The notes beneath the pieces were generated by a model. The model was not told the DNA's origin and did not search any database. It saw nothing but the letters and a program-made list of their open reading frames with translations. Positions 11,659 through 24,700 of a stretch of DNA of 64,000 nucleotides are shown one piece after another (within the stretch, counting starts at the first letter, position 1; every line of letters begins with the position of its first letter). The stretch comes from Notospermus geniculatus. Its lineage: Eukaryota > Nemertea > Pilidiophora > Heteronemertea > Lineidae. The translations under genes and the position numbers were made by a program. The DNA is taken from positions 195,490 through 259,489 of the forward strand of contig NMRB01000440.1 of the NCBI GenBank assembly GCA_002633025.1. Reading direction: 5' to 3'.

Positions 11659-12737
11659 CAGGCTAGGCCTAGGCCTAGGCATTTGAACTGCATTGCCATC
11701 AAAATATTGGGGTAAGGCCTAGGCCTAGATTCGGCCCATCAAAGTCTTGACTGATCATGGTTGTATGGCCTATAGGCCAAGGTATAACAAAATACCTACA
11801 TGTACCAGCACAAGCAATGCCCAAACAAAGGCAACATCATCAGATATTTCCAAACTGGATGGATGTATAGGCCTACTGTAGTTCATTGAATAGTCACTAG
11901 ATGGCTCCATTTGAAACATACAAAAAGTACAATAACTTATTATTTGACGGATCAACACCAAATTTGTATCATGGGTACAGCTAATGAAGACGCATGATAT
12001 TATACGGGTTTTCGAGTTGAACAACGTTTATAAATCGGTCACACAGGTCAAAGTCCCCTTTTCCAAAATGGCTGCCTGGCAGCGGTCTGTGAAGTCCGAT
12101 CACACTGAAATTTGCTGCAGACATGAAGGCTACAAAGATACATACTTGTTCAAGTCCAGAACATTCCAGCTCCAGTAGTTAATGAGCTACGGGCCAATAC
12201 CCAATTTCCAAGATAGCCACCTGGTGGCCGTATTTGAAGTCTGATCGGCCCGAAATTCGCCACAGTCATACAGAGTACACAAAATGTCAACAATCCACGA
12301 CAAATAGCCACGGAACGTGCCACCCAACGATGAAATTTCAAACTTTGACCTCTGTGATCTTGAAAATTGCGTCAAATCAAAAACCAGGGTGATACATGAA
12401 TGTCGTGTATCCTCATCAGATGTACCTACGATAAAAAATTGGTGATGATCCGATCAACGGTTAAGGCGAAACTGCACTTTAAAAGTTTTCGGTTTATCCC
12501 CTGGTGGCCATGGTGGCCAAGCCAGGGAGATACTTGGTGTCTGAGACCGAAACTTGGTGTCTGAGGTCATCTGACCTAGGGGAACATGTGTAAAGTTTGA
12601 AGTCAATAGCTCCAGTGGTTCACCGTCAGTATCCAAACAGGAAATGTGTACTGTAGTTCATTGAATATTCACTAGGTGCCTCGATTTGAAATGGACAAAA
12701 AGTGCAATAACTAACCTTTTATTCGACGGATCATCAC

Positions 12738-12838
12738 CAAATTTGTATCATAGAATCGAACCCACGGACCCTAGCATAAGGCATAAAACGCCAGCACTAA
12801 GGGGCAGCGCGCCTTAAACCACTAGGCCAAATCCCCAT
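12738..12838 (-). other. tRNA-like module with long variable region
   Basis: Minus strand: GGCCTAGTGGTTTAAGGCG (A box) and, about 60 nt on, GGGTTCGATTC (B box). The wide spacing recalls tRNA-Leu/Ser. It sits in a repeat block with no clean acceptor stem, so a pseudogene or SINE head is more likely than a real tRNA gene. Confidence 0.35.
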
Positions 12839-14160
12839 CTTCAAAAAAGGATGATCCAATGGCCCATGTTTAAACGAGGCGTCTATCAGTACCCTGCGAG
12901 TAGTCCAAACAATCTCCGATCCCAAACAGTTTGATGTACCTGTGATACAAATTAACTACTGGAGCTGGAATGTTACACATGAAGGCTACACAGATACATA
13001 CGTCTTCAAGTTCAGAACATTCTAGCTCCAGTAGTTAACGAGCTATGGGCCAACACTCAATTTCCAAGATAGCCACCTGGTGCCATATCTGAAGTCCAAT
13101 CGGACCGAAATCCGCCACAGATATAGAGGGTGCCTAGATACATCATCACACCGAATTTGAACAATCCAGGACAAATAGCCACGAAACGTGCCACCCGACG
13201 ATGAAATTTCGATCTTTGACCTCGGTGACCTTGGAAATTACGTCAAATCGAAAATCCGGGTGATATTTCGTGTATCCTCATCAGATGTAGGCTACCTACG
13301 ATAAAAATTTGATGATCCGATCAAAGGTTAAGGCAAAACTGCACTCTAAAGGCTTTTGGTTTATCCCCCTGGTGGCCAAGTCAGGAATAAGATCGGACCG
13401 AAACATGGTGTCTGAGGTCGTCTGACCTTGGGGTATATATGTAGGCCCTACCAAGTTTCAGGTCAGTAGCCCCAGCGGTTACGAAACGTGCCCTGCTTAC
13501 GGACAACGACGAACGACCATCGTAAGAGCTCACCACAGGTGAGCTAAATATGGGCGTTGGTGTCTGAGGTCATCTGACCTAGGGGCAATCTTTGGAGTTT
13601 GGAGTCAATTGGTTAAAATGCCCTGCTGACGGACGCCGCCGCCATATACATGTATCTCACAGTTGAGCTAAAAATTGTGTGCTGTGCGGCGGGTGAAATC
13701 CACATATTGAATCCAATCTGTGCATATTATATTACTGGTGTTAGGATTCTTTGGCCAACATTCCAGAATATCCAATACACTTCAATGAAACCACAAACGG
13801 AATCAGTTTTTTACCACTTAATAGGCAATAAGACCCTGATCAGGCCGGATCTTGGGTCAGTGCCCTCTCCGTCGTCTTTGTACTGCAGTGTCGTGTGCAT
13901 CGTATGGCAAGGCTGTACTACTTTTAATATCCTCCTGATGGGACTAGAATCAGTGTGTCGACTTAATGGGAAACAAGGAATATGTCTTGGGCAGGAGGAT
14001 GCACGATTTTCAATGGGAGGTCGGATGTTTCAGATTAGGGTAGGTACATTGTTCGTTTTTTATCTATAAAAACCACTATTTTGGGGACTGATAAAGAAAC
14101 AAGAGCACAACCACATTATGATAGGTTCTATTTTACTCAGATTATTTTTGGTTTGCCTCT

Positions 14161-15097
14161 CATATGTACAGTCATTGACATTAGTTTATCTACACCTACT
14201 ACCTTGAATATTTCAAATACTACTGGGCCAATTTTAACACTGTTTGTACCACATGAAAGTATATAACCTTGGTCATATTTCTGCATCAAACTTTTGGAAA
14301 TTTGGAAATATCATAATTATGTAATACCTCATTAGAAAAACCCCTAAAAATCAACATTTTTATTATGGAATTTTTTTGTGACTTTTGTTACGGGGTTGAT
14401 AGAGTGGAAGTTTCTAAGGATTTTGAGCTTTGTTTCGTCAAAATATCTTGAGTGGTTGCTGAGATATTTGAGATTATCAAAATTTCGATATTTTGAGAAT
14501 TTCCAATTTTTCAAAAAATTTTGATATTAGTAGACAGAGCTCACCTAGAAACGTAGGAGAATGAAGTTTTGAAACTTTCAGCGTAAACTGGTTGGAAGTT
14601 ACAGCTGTCTTAAGTTAAAGAGTTTAGCATATCAACATTTTGATATTCTGAAAATATGAATATCTCGGCCCAGTTAAAGCAAAAAGTTCCAAAATTTTGT
14701 AAGCCCATATTCTGAGGTTAGCTTTAACTAATGACATCAAAATTTCCTGAAAAACACGAAAATCTCAAACTATCAAAATTTTGATAATCTCAAATATCTC
14801 AGCAACCACTTGAGATATTTTGATGAAACAAAGCCCAAAATCCTTAGAAAGTTCCATTCTATCAAAACTACAACAAAAGTCAAAAAAAATTTCCATAATA
14901 AAAATGTTGATTTTTAGGGGGTTTTCTAATGAGTTATTACATAATTATGATATTTCCAAATTTCCAAAATTTTGATGCAGAAATATGACCAAGGTTATAT
15001 ACTTTCATGTGGTGCAAACCGTGTTAAAATTGGCCCAGTAGTATTTGAAATATTCAATGTAGTAGGTGTAGATAAACTAATGTCAATGACTGTACAT
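14161..15097. mobile_element. Foldback element, about 450-bp arms forming one long hairpin
   Basis: CATATGTACAGTCATTGAC at the left is mirrored by GTCAATGACTGTACATGTAC at the right, and homology continues through both arms almost to the centre near 14630. Arms include ACCTTGGTCATATTTCTGCA and AAAAATCAACATTTTTATTA. There is no coding potential. A diverged half-copy may lie at 17640-17960. Confidence 0.8.
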
Positions 15098-15155
15098 GTA
15101 CATGTATGACAGTTGCTATGCAGAAAAATCCCAATCGGTAAGAAACTGACCACTG

Positions 15156-15324
15156 TGGGGAACTTTCCTGTCGTCAGAGGCCACCACGAGTCACAGGGCA
15201 GAAACGCATGTCACAACGACGGTCGTCCATAACGCCGTGGGCGCTGAGGCTCAGGCATTTGATGTCAAATTCTGTGACGTTCTAGGACCGCTAACAGGCG
15301 GCCTCTAATGGAGGAAATTCTCCC
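15156..15324. mobile_element. MITE family copy 1 (GGAACTTTCC...AGAGGCC ends; CTAGGACCG block)
   Basis: Shares TCAGAGGCC, CACAGGGCAGAAA, GTCGTCCATAA, GACGTTCTAGGACCG and CGGCCTCTAA blocks with the elements at 24765-24976 and 40947-41140. Confidence 0.65.
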
Positions 15325-15984
15325 AGAAACGATTCCAGTGATTTGCCTTGGGAAAATACAAAAAACTAATGGCGAAAATTATTTCGGATTTTGTTATATT
15401 TTTGGGTGGTAAAATATCCATAAACATTTTCTACACAGGCAAAGGGCCATGGGGTACATTTTTGAAATAAGGAGATAAAAAACTTCAGTTGGATATACAG
15501 CACCGAAACAGTTGTCCGTCATTAAAATGAACACCGAAAACCAGGGCTTAAAGCACCACGGTATTGCCACTTTCTGTCGACAGCCGGCGCCACCGGTACC
15601 CGTTCTCCAATACTGTAGTTAAGCCTTTCGCCCCAGTGTTGGAGAATGTATGATTACACTACAATGCACGTATGCGTAGTTGACCAAGTCGTCAATAGAG
15701 GTCTCCCTTAATGCGGGTAGGTGTAACGCAGGATTGGGAAGCAATACTGTGGTCCTTTAATAGGTATATTTCACGGAACGCTACGTATAGTACGTAATTA
15801 CCTATACGACTATCTCACCTAACGTACCCCAACTCCACAGCTGATTGGCTGACCAATCGCTCCTTCCGCGATCGAGGGAGGTGGCTAAAGCCCTCATGAA
15901 TAATTATTGATAATTGTCTGGGGACTAAACGGCAACCTGACACATGTTGACTTTGTATACCGTGTACATGGAGGGCGCGCGATT

Positions 15985-16379
15985 TACAGTAAACTCGAGT
16001 TTAAACCACCGGTTCATTATGTTGTTCATGAGCACACCCACAATCGAAATGGGAGTGAATAAAACGTAACAAGTATTATGCAGAATGGGTGGAATCGCTA
16101 CTCCGATCACAACCACACACTGGAATGAATAGTTGGTTATAAGGCCTAGGTTGAAACTGACCGTTGTCTGATCCAATTCTGTTTGTGGCCTCATACAGGG
16201 TGGAAATGGATTTTAGGCTTCAATTAATCAGTTGCGTTTCAATCCAGGCCAGCCTAGGCCTTCAGCCGCCGATTCCAGCCATTCAGCATAACACTTGTTA
16301 TGTTTTATTCACTCCCATTTCGAATGTGGGTGTGCTTATGAACATAATGAACCGGTGGTTTAAACTCGAGTTTACTGTA
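15985..16379. mobile_element. MITE with about 110-bp arms, TIR TACAGTAAACTCGAGTTTAA
   Basis: Left TACAGTAAACTCGAGTTTAA and right TTAAACTCGAGTTTACTGTA. Inner homology extends through AACCGGTGGTT and ATTCACTCCCATTTCGA. Confidence 0.7.
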
Positions 16380-16698
16380 TATTAGAGAGACAGCATTTAG
16401 AATAAAAGGTGTCAGATGGCGACGAACATGCGCCAAAACTCATACAAAATTGTTGCCGTGAACATTCCATGCATTGGTGATCAAAATCTGTGTCACCGCC
16501 GTGCCGTCTGGCGATAATGCCGGCCACTCGCCACAAATCTTTCTCTTCCTGCATGGCTCACTGCCTGTCGCGGACGTCGTTGCTGCTCAGCCATTTTCAT
16601 TACACTATTATGGTTTGTACGCGCGCAAAAGTACTTCAAAATTAATTAATCGCAAGAGGCTTGTTTTTTAAAGTCCTATTCATAGTCAATTGGTTTAT

Positions 16699-16817
16699 GG
16701 CCCGTATTTTAGAACGTTCCTTAACGTTAAGGTCGACCTTAAGTCTATTGTAAAACCATCGAGAACAATAGATTTAAGGTGGACCTTAATGTTAAGGAAC
16801 GTTCTGGAATACGGCCC
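16699..16817. mobile_element. Small palindromic MITE, GGxCCGTATTTTAGAACG ends, TAT duplication
   Basis: Arms of about 50 bp contain GTTCCTTAACGTTAAGGTC. TAT flanks both ends (16696-16698 and 16818-16820). Confidence 0.72.
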
Positions 16818-16840
16818 TATACCTCATCCGAGAAGACTTT

Positions 16841-17242
16841 GGGCCGTATTTACGAAGCGCGATTAGGCCAACACGCGTGTAAATTTATAGTTATTCCTGT
16901 TAAGGGCCTAGAAAACCATTGTGTTACTACCTTGTACGCTCCTTGATCGGCAGTATTTACCCACAGGATAACCACAGGCGGTTAACATTCCTGCGTTTAC
17001 CTGCATGAGGCTCGAAGAAAAGAGTTGAATAACTCTAAACAAGGCATGTAGGTTGTTTAATTTTTTCTTTTGTCCTCCTACAGCTAGACAAAGGAAAGTT
17101 AACCACGGGAGATTATCCTGCGTTTAAACGCTGCAGATCAAGCGCGTACAAGGTAGCAAAACAATGGTTTTCTAGGCCCTTAACCTGAATAACTATGAAG
17201 TTACACGCGTGTTGGCCTAATCGCGCTTCGTAAATACGGCCC
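16841..17242. mobile_element. Palindromic MITE, GGGCCGTATTTACGAAGCGC ends
   Basis: About 400 bp with long inverted arms. Examples are GATTAGGCCAACACGCGTGT and CTAGAAAACCATTGTGTTAC with their complements near 17150-17240. Same terminal class as 16699, 24 bp away. Confidence 0.75.
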
Positions 17243-18488
17243 TATGTGATCGCCCCACTGAGTAACTTTTCCGATCCCTCCAAGCTTCCATTGATCCTCT
17301 GGCGAGGTTAGATGTAGTCGTAATATGTGAATGACTAACCTAAGGCCTATTGGGCTTGAGGGCTATTATTGGCCTGTTGACTTGAACTCGGGCATTTCAG
17401 TTGTCACCATTGTTCACGAAAAGAATTCAAGCCCTATCCTCGCCACCGACCGATAACAATAAAAGGGCCTTAAACCAACAAAACCACATTTTTTTCCATT
17501 CATAAACCTACATGTCATCTCCTTAATTTGGCCACGTAACTCAATTATTAACATGATCCACTGGTCACATGTTACGGTTACGTGACGAAAAATTTATCAT
17601 TCATGACGCCTTGGAACAGGGGCTCTGTCAACCATTGCAGTCAGGTCATGGCGAAGTTTCTGGGGAAAAAACTTTTTTCTCAAAAACTATTATAATTTTC
17701 CGAATGGAACTTTAACAGGACTATTTCTTATGAGTGTTTTCAAAATGTATTGCAGAAATAAGCAGATTTTCACGCAAAATAAAAAATGTTGATTTCTTAG
17801 CCTTTTTTGACAACTGATTACATAATTTTGGCGTGAAAGCAATCACTCAGAACCGTTGCAATAATGACACCAAGGCATGGAAGTTTAGTCGATTTGTTCA
17901 CAAGATATTTAAAAATAGACACCGAGGATGTGTAGATAAATTAATGATGACGGGTATACATGTGGAAGGCATGATCGAGATCATGATTCCTAACATTTGT
18001 TTACGTGTGTACATACACGTAGGCCTACCTACTTATCTTTTAATGGACGTCATATATGGGCACACTGCAGAAATTCCAAACAAACGCCTCGTATATGTAG
18101 GCTTTAATTTATATCCATGTACGTCACTAGCCATTTATCACAAGGGAATTGCAGGGACAAGGGTCGTAGTTTACCAACCGTCGTGATACTTGGATACTGT
18201 GGCGCGAAAAGTTTCTCAAAGGTGTGTGATAAATGAGGGTACATGTAATGTACAGTATGATGAATTCGCCTACACTTTCCAGACTAGTTAACTAGATAAG
18301 TAGTCGAATATCATACTGTCATTCGGATAACATCGCGAGTTTGGAGTTGATATTGCTGTTATTGCTCAACACGACTGATTCAAATGCTAAAGGAGCTAGA
18401 GGTTCGTGTATCGGCTAAAAATCTCGGGTCCCCTGGCGGATATTTGTCCTTCAGGACAAAATTAGTGTTCCGTTCTTTGTCTTTTAAG
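17243..18488. other. Upstream region of the transporter gene
   Basis: No clear gene before the transporter start. A 117-codon open frame at 17833-18186 has no recognisable motif. I cannot identify a TATA box or initiator with confidence. The frame of exon 1 is open back to an ATG at 18384. Confidence 0.3.
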
Positions 18489-18714
18489 ATGGCTGATGCA
18501 CAAAGAGAAGAGTCAATGCCACTTCTTCGCGCAAGAACATCGGAAGATGAGAGAGGGACGGGAGGTGGGAAAAGCTGTTTTTCGATCTTCTGCCTTATCG
18601 CATTTGTTCAGACTTTTGTTTTAAATGGGGTGGACATGGTCATACGCCATGATAATGAGAAATATTTCCACGTTGACCAGAAGGTTTATAAACCACTTAT
18701 CCTTGCACTCATTG
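18489..18714 (+). CDS. Transporter exon 1: start, cytosolic tail, TM1
   Basis: Starts MADAQREESMPLLRAR. I prefer this ATG to the in-frame one at 18384 because its context (AAGATGG) is good and family tails are short. TM1 is about residues 30-46. It ends phase 1 at GTAAGT. Confidence 0.75.
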
Positions 18715-21700
18715 GTAAGTCAGGTGTTACATCTGCAAGTGTTTCTGTGGGTCAGCGTGTCCCTTTATTGTTTTGGAAACACAACCAGATAGATTGACAT
18801 GTTTCTCTGTGTGTGCCCTATTGTCATGTCGCAGCTGTACTTATACGGCCAGACAAAGGAAGGGAACACTCACAGATGGGAAACACTGAAAACGCTTACA
18901 CCGGTCGCACTGCCTGTTACAGAAAGAAATCGAAAGTTGTGTTTTCTTTCGAAAGGCTTTCGTTCAGTCGTCCTGTGTGACTTTCAGAATTCCTTTGCGA
19001 ACCGGCCTTTGTGGCAGTGGGACCTTCACATCATAGTCCAAGGGCTAGGTAGGCCCACCTTGCACCCCCACCAGTCAACTAAATTATATTTTTCTGATAG
19101 CTGTATGTATGAACTTTTAATTTAAGGATGTTAACATTAAATCCTCAGGGATGAACTTAGCCTACCGGAATGATTTTTGTATGGCCTATCCGCAATATTC
19201 TGGGGCCATATTCATAAAAAGCTGCTAAAATAGTTGCCAACTAGGGGATAGTTGGCTTCTAACTCAGTAGTTGCCTTCTTGTTAGTTGACATCTATTTTT
19301 CTATTCATAAAACAGCACTAGGAACCCTGCTAACTAGTTGCCAGCTAGAAAATAATAGTTGTGAACTAGAATGTGGGAAGACGGCCAAACCACAAAAACC
19401 ACAAGATGTCAGTTTCAATTTCAATGGGCTGAGTGTTTACTTTGAGGACACTAAGGTCATAGGTTCTGTAGGGGATGATGTTTTATGCATTGTGGCCAAT
19501 GGCTGATATTTATAAAAGGTAGCAAATGCTTTTACTTTAAATTTTGTAGTAAATTTACATTGAACACCAGTCATTAGGCCTATCTGTCACTGTACACGGT
19601 GTACCCCAGTTGCTCGCACGAAGAAGGGAATGTTTTGTTTGATTTGTAATTCGAACTACACTTGTTTTTCATAATTCACAAATGTGAAGATCATGTATTA
19701 ACTGGAATCAGTGACAGGGNNNNNNNNNNNNNNNNNNNNNNNNNNNNNNNNNNNNNNNNNNNNNNNNNNNNNNNNNNNNNNNNNNNNNNNNNNNNNNNNN
19801 NNNNNNNNNNNNNNNNNNNNNNNNNNNNNNNNNNNNNNNNNNNNNNNNNNNNNNNNNNNNNNNNNNNNNNNNNNNNNNNNNNNNNNNNNNNNNNNNNNNN
19901 NNNNNNNNNNNNNNNNNNNNNNNNNNNNNNNNNNNNNNNNNNNNNNNNNNNNNNNNNNNNNNNNNNNNNNNNNNNNNNNNNNNNNNNNNNNNNNNNNNNN
20001 NNNNNNNNNNNNNNNNNNNNNNNNNNNNNNNNNNNNNNNNNNNNNNNNNNNNNNNNNNNNNNNNNNNNNNNNNNNNNNNNNNNNNNNNNNNNNNNNNNNN
20101 NNNNNNNNNNNNNNNNNNNNNNNNNNNNNNNNNNNNNNNNNNNNNNNNNNNNNNNNNNNNNNNNNNNNNNNNNNNNNNNNNNNNNNNNNNNNNNNNNNNN
20201 NNNNNNNNNNNNNNNNNNNNNNNNNNNNNNNNNNNNNNNNNNNNNNNNNNNNNNNNNNNNNNNNNNNNNNNNNNNNNNNNNNNNNNNNNNNNNNNNNNNN
20301 NNNNNNNNNNNNNNNNNNNNNNNNNNNNNNNNNNNNNNNNNNNNNNNNNNNNNNNNNNNNNNNNNNNNNNNNNNNNNNNNNNNNNNNNNNNNNNNNNNNN
20401 NNNNNNNNNNNNNNNNNNNNNNNNNNNNNNNNNNNNNNNNNNNNNNNNNNNNNNNNNNNNNNNNNNNNNNNNNNNNNNNNNNNNNNNNNNNNNNNNNNNN
20501 NNNNNNNNNNNNNNNNNNNNNCCCCCCCCCCCAAAAAAAATTGCTGGTTTGTACGAGGTATAGGACGAATCAGCGACCAACTTTGAGATGATTTCTTCTA
20601 ACTCATTTATTAATGAATTTCGTTCTGAAAACACATATGTGACCCTGCACGACAAAATGAGTCGGAATGCGCACATAAGAAGACCCAACATGTCCAAGGT
20701 AACACCAACGGTTCGCTGATTTCAGGATTGTCTGCCCATTGTGAAATTTGACTTCGTCGATTTCTGTGGTTGCTGTCTGGTTCCACCTTCGGTCTTCTTC
20801 TGTGCGACTTCCGACTCATTTTGCTGTGCCGGGTCACATATAGGATCAATAATTACAAACGATTGACATAACAGAAGGGCCTAGATTAAAGGCCTATTTC
20901 CGATGTAGCTTCTCCTACAGAACACTTTATAAGCTGAGTTTCTTTCAAGACATTCAAATGATATATAGACATAACAGACGTCATAGGCCTAGTAATTTAC
21001 GAACGACTGACGAGACAACCGCGACGACAAATGAGACGAGATCAAACCCGAGAAAGGAATGGGGAACCCGCTCACCGACAGGTCGGCGCTGCGAGCGCTT
21101 GTACCGAAACGACGTCATTGACGTCATTTTAGGTGTCACTGACGTCATGTTAGGTGCTGACGTTGCGTCATGAAAAAAATGCCTGTACAATTTTGTACAG
21201 GAAAAATGACACAAAAGACGTTGCTTTTATCACCATTGTATCTCTTCATTTTAAGAAAAAAAGGAATGAGATTAAAAGAAAATTTCATCTGCTACAAGAT
21301 GATGTAAGTTTTATTGTTGGGTGACCAACACAAATGGTTTATTTTCACGCCAGAAATAAAATGGAAATAACGTTAGAAAAACAGAGACTTCGGCACAAAC
21401 GCTCGCAGCGGCACGTCGTGACGTTAGTGTGCGGGTTCCTCATTATCTTCCATGAATGGAATTGAACATAGCTGTACAGTACCTGAAGGGTATGTCATCT
21501 CAAGGTTAGATTTAGTTCATGGGACGCACTTAAGCCTACGGCCATGGTCTCTAAAAACGGAAAGCAGCTGTTCAATGCAGTTGAACCTGCCGCTTCTCAT
21601 GCTTCTGGGGCTTATGACGCGGATTTTGAAATTTACTATTGAAACCAACATCACGTCACAGGTGCCCGTGACGTCATGACGTGATAACGCGAGAGGCGCG

Positions 21701-24700
21701 AAGACGGCGGAATATAAACCAATGGGGAACCCGCACACTAACGTCACGACGTGGCGCTGCGAGCGTTTGTACCGAAGTCTCTGTTTTTCTAACGTTATTT
21801 CCATTTGTTTCTGGCGTGAAAATAAACCATTTGTGTTGGCCGCCCAACAATAAAATTTACATCATCGTGTAGCAGATGAAATTTTCTTTTAATCTCATTC
21901 CTTTTTTTTCTTAAAATGAAGAGATACAATGGCAATAAAAGCAACGTCTTTTGTGTCATTATTCCTGTTGAAAAATGTACAGGCATTTTTTTTGCATGAC
22001 AACACCTAAAATGACGTCAGTGACGTTGTTTCGGTACAATCGCTCGCAGCGCCGACCTGTCGGTGAGCGGGTTCCCCATTGCTACAAAAGGTTTTTCACT
22101 TGATTCTGTTAGCATAAGGTGTACTGTCTGACATACTAAAAGTCTACCAAAATCCGGGCCCCGGAGAAGTGTTTTTTTTCAAGATGGCGTCGAAGATGGC
22201 CGCCAAAACCTCCAAATAGTCAAAAGTCAGTACCGGTAACCATTCACGCAAACTTGGTGATCTTGGTGTATATCCCCAGGTTTTGGGGGTCTAGGGATTC
22301 ATCAAGGCCATTTTGAATGTCATTGGACCATTACATAACAGGAAAATCCAATATGGCGTCCACAATGGCGGCCAAAACTACAAAGTAACCATAGGTCAGT
22401 AACGACTCACATACATGTGGTGATCGTGAAGTCTATTCCTAGGTTTATTGGGTCTGGGAACTCATTCGGACCACGTAGAATGACTTTAGGCCATTGCATG
22501 ATTAGGGAAATCCAATATGGCGTCCAACATGGCCGCCACACCCACCACCAAATAGCCATGTCAGGAACTATTGACAGTTGACACGAATTTGGTGATCTTG
22601 GTGTCGATCCATGTGTTTTTGGAGTCTACATATTCACTAATATCACTTACAATTACGTTGGGCAATTACATCACAATGAAATTCAATATGGCGGCCAATG
22701 CTTAAATAATAATTCATCAACTTGTTACTTAAGAAAGATGATGTTTGATCCAGTGTGTTTTGTTTGTAAGGAGACCAGTTAGAATCCAAGTTGGAGGAGT
22801 TCATTGTTAAATACCTCTGTCTATTAAATTTGATTGAGAATGCTGCTTCAATCGTCACTATTGTCATCGTCGTCCTCAACATCTTGGTTCTTTGGCTTAT
22901 CACAATATTTTCCGTTTGACATGGCCCACATGCTGCAAACCAAGGCAGTCCATAACGTCTACACCGGCATCAGGAAGTCTTACATCCTGTTGAGCAGTTA
23001 TCATGAACAATCTTCAAAAGTTTGTCAGGGTCTGTCATGACAATGATAATGACTTAAGCTAAAGACACATACATGTAGATGCGGTTCGTGCTCCGGTGCG
23101 GCAACAGTATGGGTGTTTTTAAAGTCAACTGACCTGACTGAATGATGAGTCGAACAGCATTGGGTCAATCAACCGCACCAGAGCACGAACCGCATCTATG
23201 TGCCTTTAGCTTTTTACACTCCCATGCGACGGACTAAAGAGCCGGAAATGAAATCCCATAAGGCCCGGGCTGGATTCGAACCCGGGACCTGCCGCTTGCT
23301 AAGCGGACTTGATAACCACTAGGCTATCAGGGCTCCACGACTTAGATCAACTTGTGGCTTTCCTCCTTCCATTCCCAATCTCTAGCATTCATATCATTTG
23401 CCACACCCATCCATACCATGATCTGATAGTAAACGCGTAGGCTGTGGAAGGTTGTGCCAGCGGAAGTTGCGGGAAGCCGTTTGGGTGAGTCAAACACTTT
23501 AGCACTTGCCACTTTCTTGGTGAAAACGATATGGTGCAGAGAAGCTAGTGTATAGTTGGTCTTGCCACCAAACAGATCAACCATCAGCTCCCTGCCAAGT
23601 TCTGATTTGTCGCCATCAGTTTTTTTTCCGGACAACTGTACACACCAGCGCAGGACTTAATGATGGGACCACCTTTAACTAATTTATGGAAAACTGGCTC
23701 TTCCCAATGCCAAAAATCATGGAAGCTGAGTCACAGCCTGTGTATGCATGAACGAAAAGTAACTCATTGCTCATTTTCACCAAGAAAGTGGGAATTGATA
23801 CAGCATTTGTCTCACCCGAAAGGCTTCCCCAAACTTCCACTGACACAAACTTCCACAGCCTACGCGTCTACTATCAGATTATGGTGTGGATGGGTGTGGC
23901 GAATGATATGAATGCTAGAAATTGGGAATGGAAGGAAGAAAGCCAAGTCGAGGAGCCCTGATAGCCTAGTGGTTATCACGTCCGCTTCGCAAGCGGCAGG
24001 ACCCGGGTTTGAATCCAGCACGGGCCATATGGGATTTTATTTCCGTCTCTTCAGTCCGTCATGGGAGTGTAAGCCGTCATCATTGTCGTGACAGAAAAAA
24101 GCAGACACTGACAAACTTTTGAAGGTTGTTCATAACTAACAGGATGTAAGACCTCCTGATGCCGGTGTAGACGTTATGGACTGCCTTGGTCTGCAGCATG
24201 TGGGCCATGTCAAGCGGAAAATATAATCCAAAGAACCAAGATGTTGAGGACGACGATGACAATAGGGAGTTTAAGAATCCAAACGGTAAACGTAAACTTT
24301 ACGACAAAGATGGTTTATCGTTCGTGACATGGAAATAACGTAAACACAGTTAAGATTGAAATCTACTAATGAACGTAAACGTAAACGGTAAATTGCAAGA
24401 CCACACAACCAGGAAGAACAATCCCTTGGTGCAACGCGAAGATTTGTATACAAAGGGCGGTCAATGATCAGCGTTCATAGACTAGTTCCCGTCTTTGCCG
24501 CTTCACCCGCTGGCGCTCCTCTTTATCTTCGCTAAACAAAGACAGACACGGGTCGCCATTTTGACAGGGTGTTATGACGTCACGAGCTATGTTTGTTCGG
24601 GAAACCCCTCCATTATCCAAGATGGCGCATGTGGTAGATAGGGGTAAGTGAGCTATTTGGTTGAAGCCGAGCAATTTGAGAGCCTCAGAAGTGGATGTTT

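Larger units (their letters stand above)
10335..13660. repeat. Degenerate interspersed-repeat block carrying AAAATGGCTGCC and CCACCTGGTGGCC motifs
   Basis: Diverged copies of one unit start near 10340, 12040 and 12960. Each has TTCCAAAATGGCTGCC, ACATGAAGGCTA, CAAGTTCAGAA and then TTTCCAAGATAGCCACC followed by TGGTGGCC. 10757-10795 is the complemented terminus of the family at 38.7-39.9 kb (ATGGTCCATGGACCATGTGC). 13520-13560 holds AGCTCACCACAGGTGAGCT. ORFs in this block are not coding. Confidence 0.6.

Noticed and set aside
13650-14069. 139-codon open frame, + strand
   Set aside because: No recognisable motif, composition like its flanks, no splice context or homologous wording. Treated as chance.
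17833-18186. 117-codon frame upstream of the transporter
   Set aside because: Starts in a region resembling a diverged copy of the 14.2-15.1 kb foldback arm; no protein signature.
19662-20697. Long frames across the N gap
   Set aside because: Open only because N has no stops; not evidence of coding. The same applies to 40093-40385 and 52337-53540.
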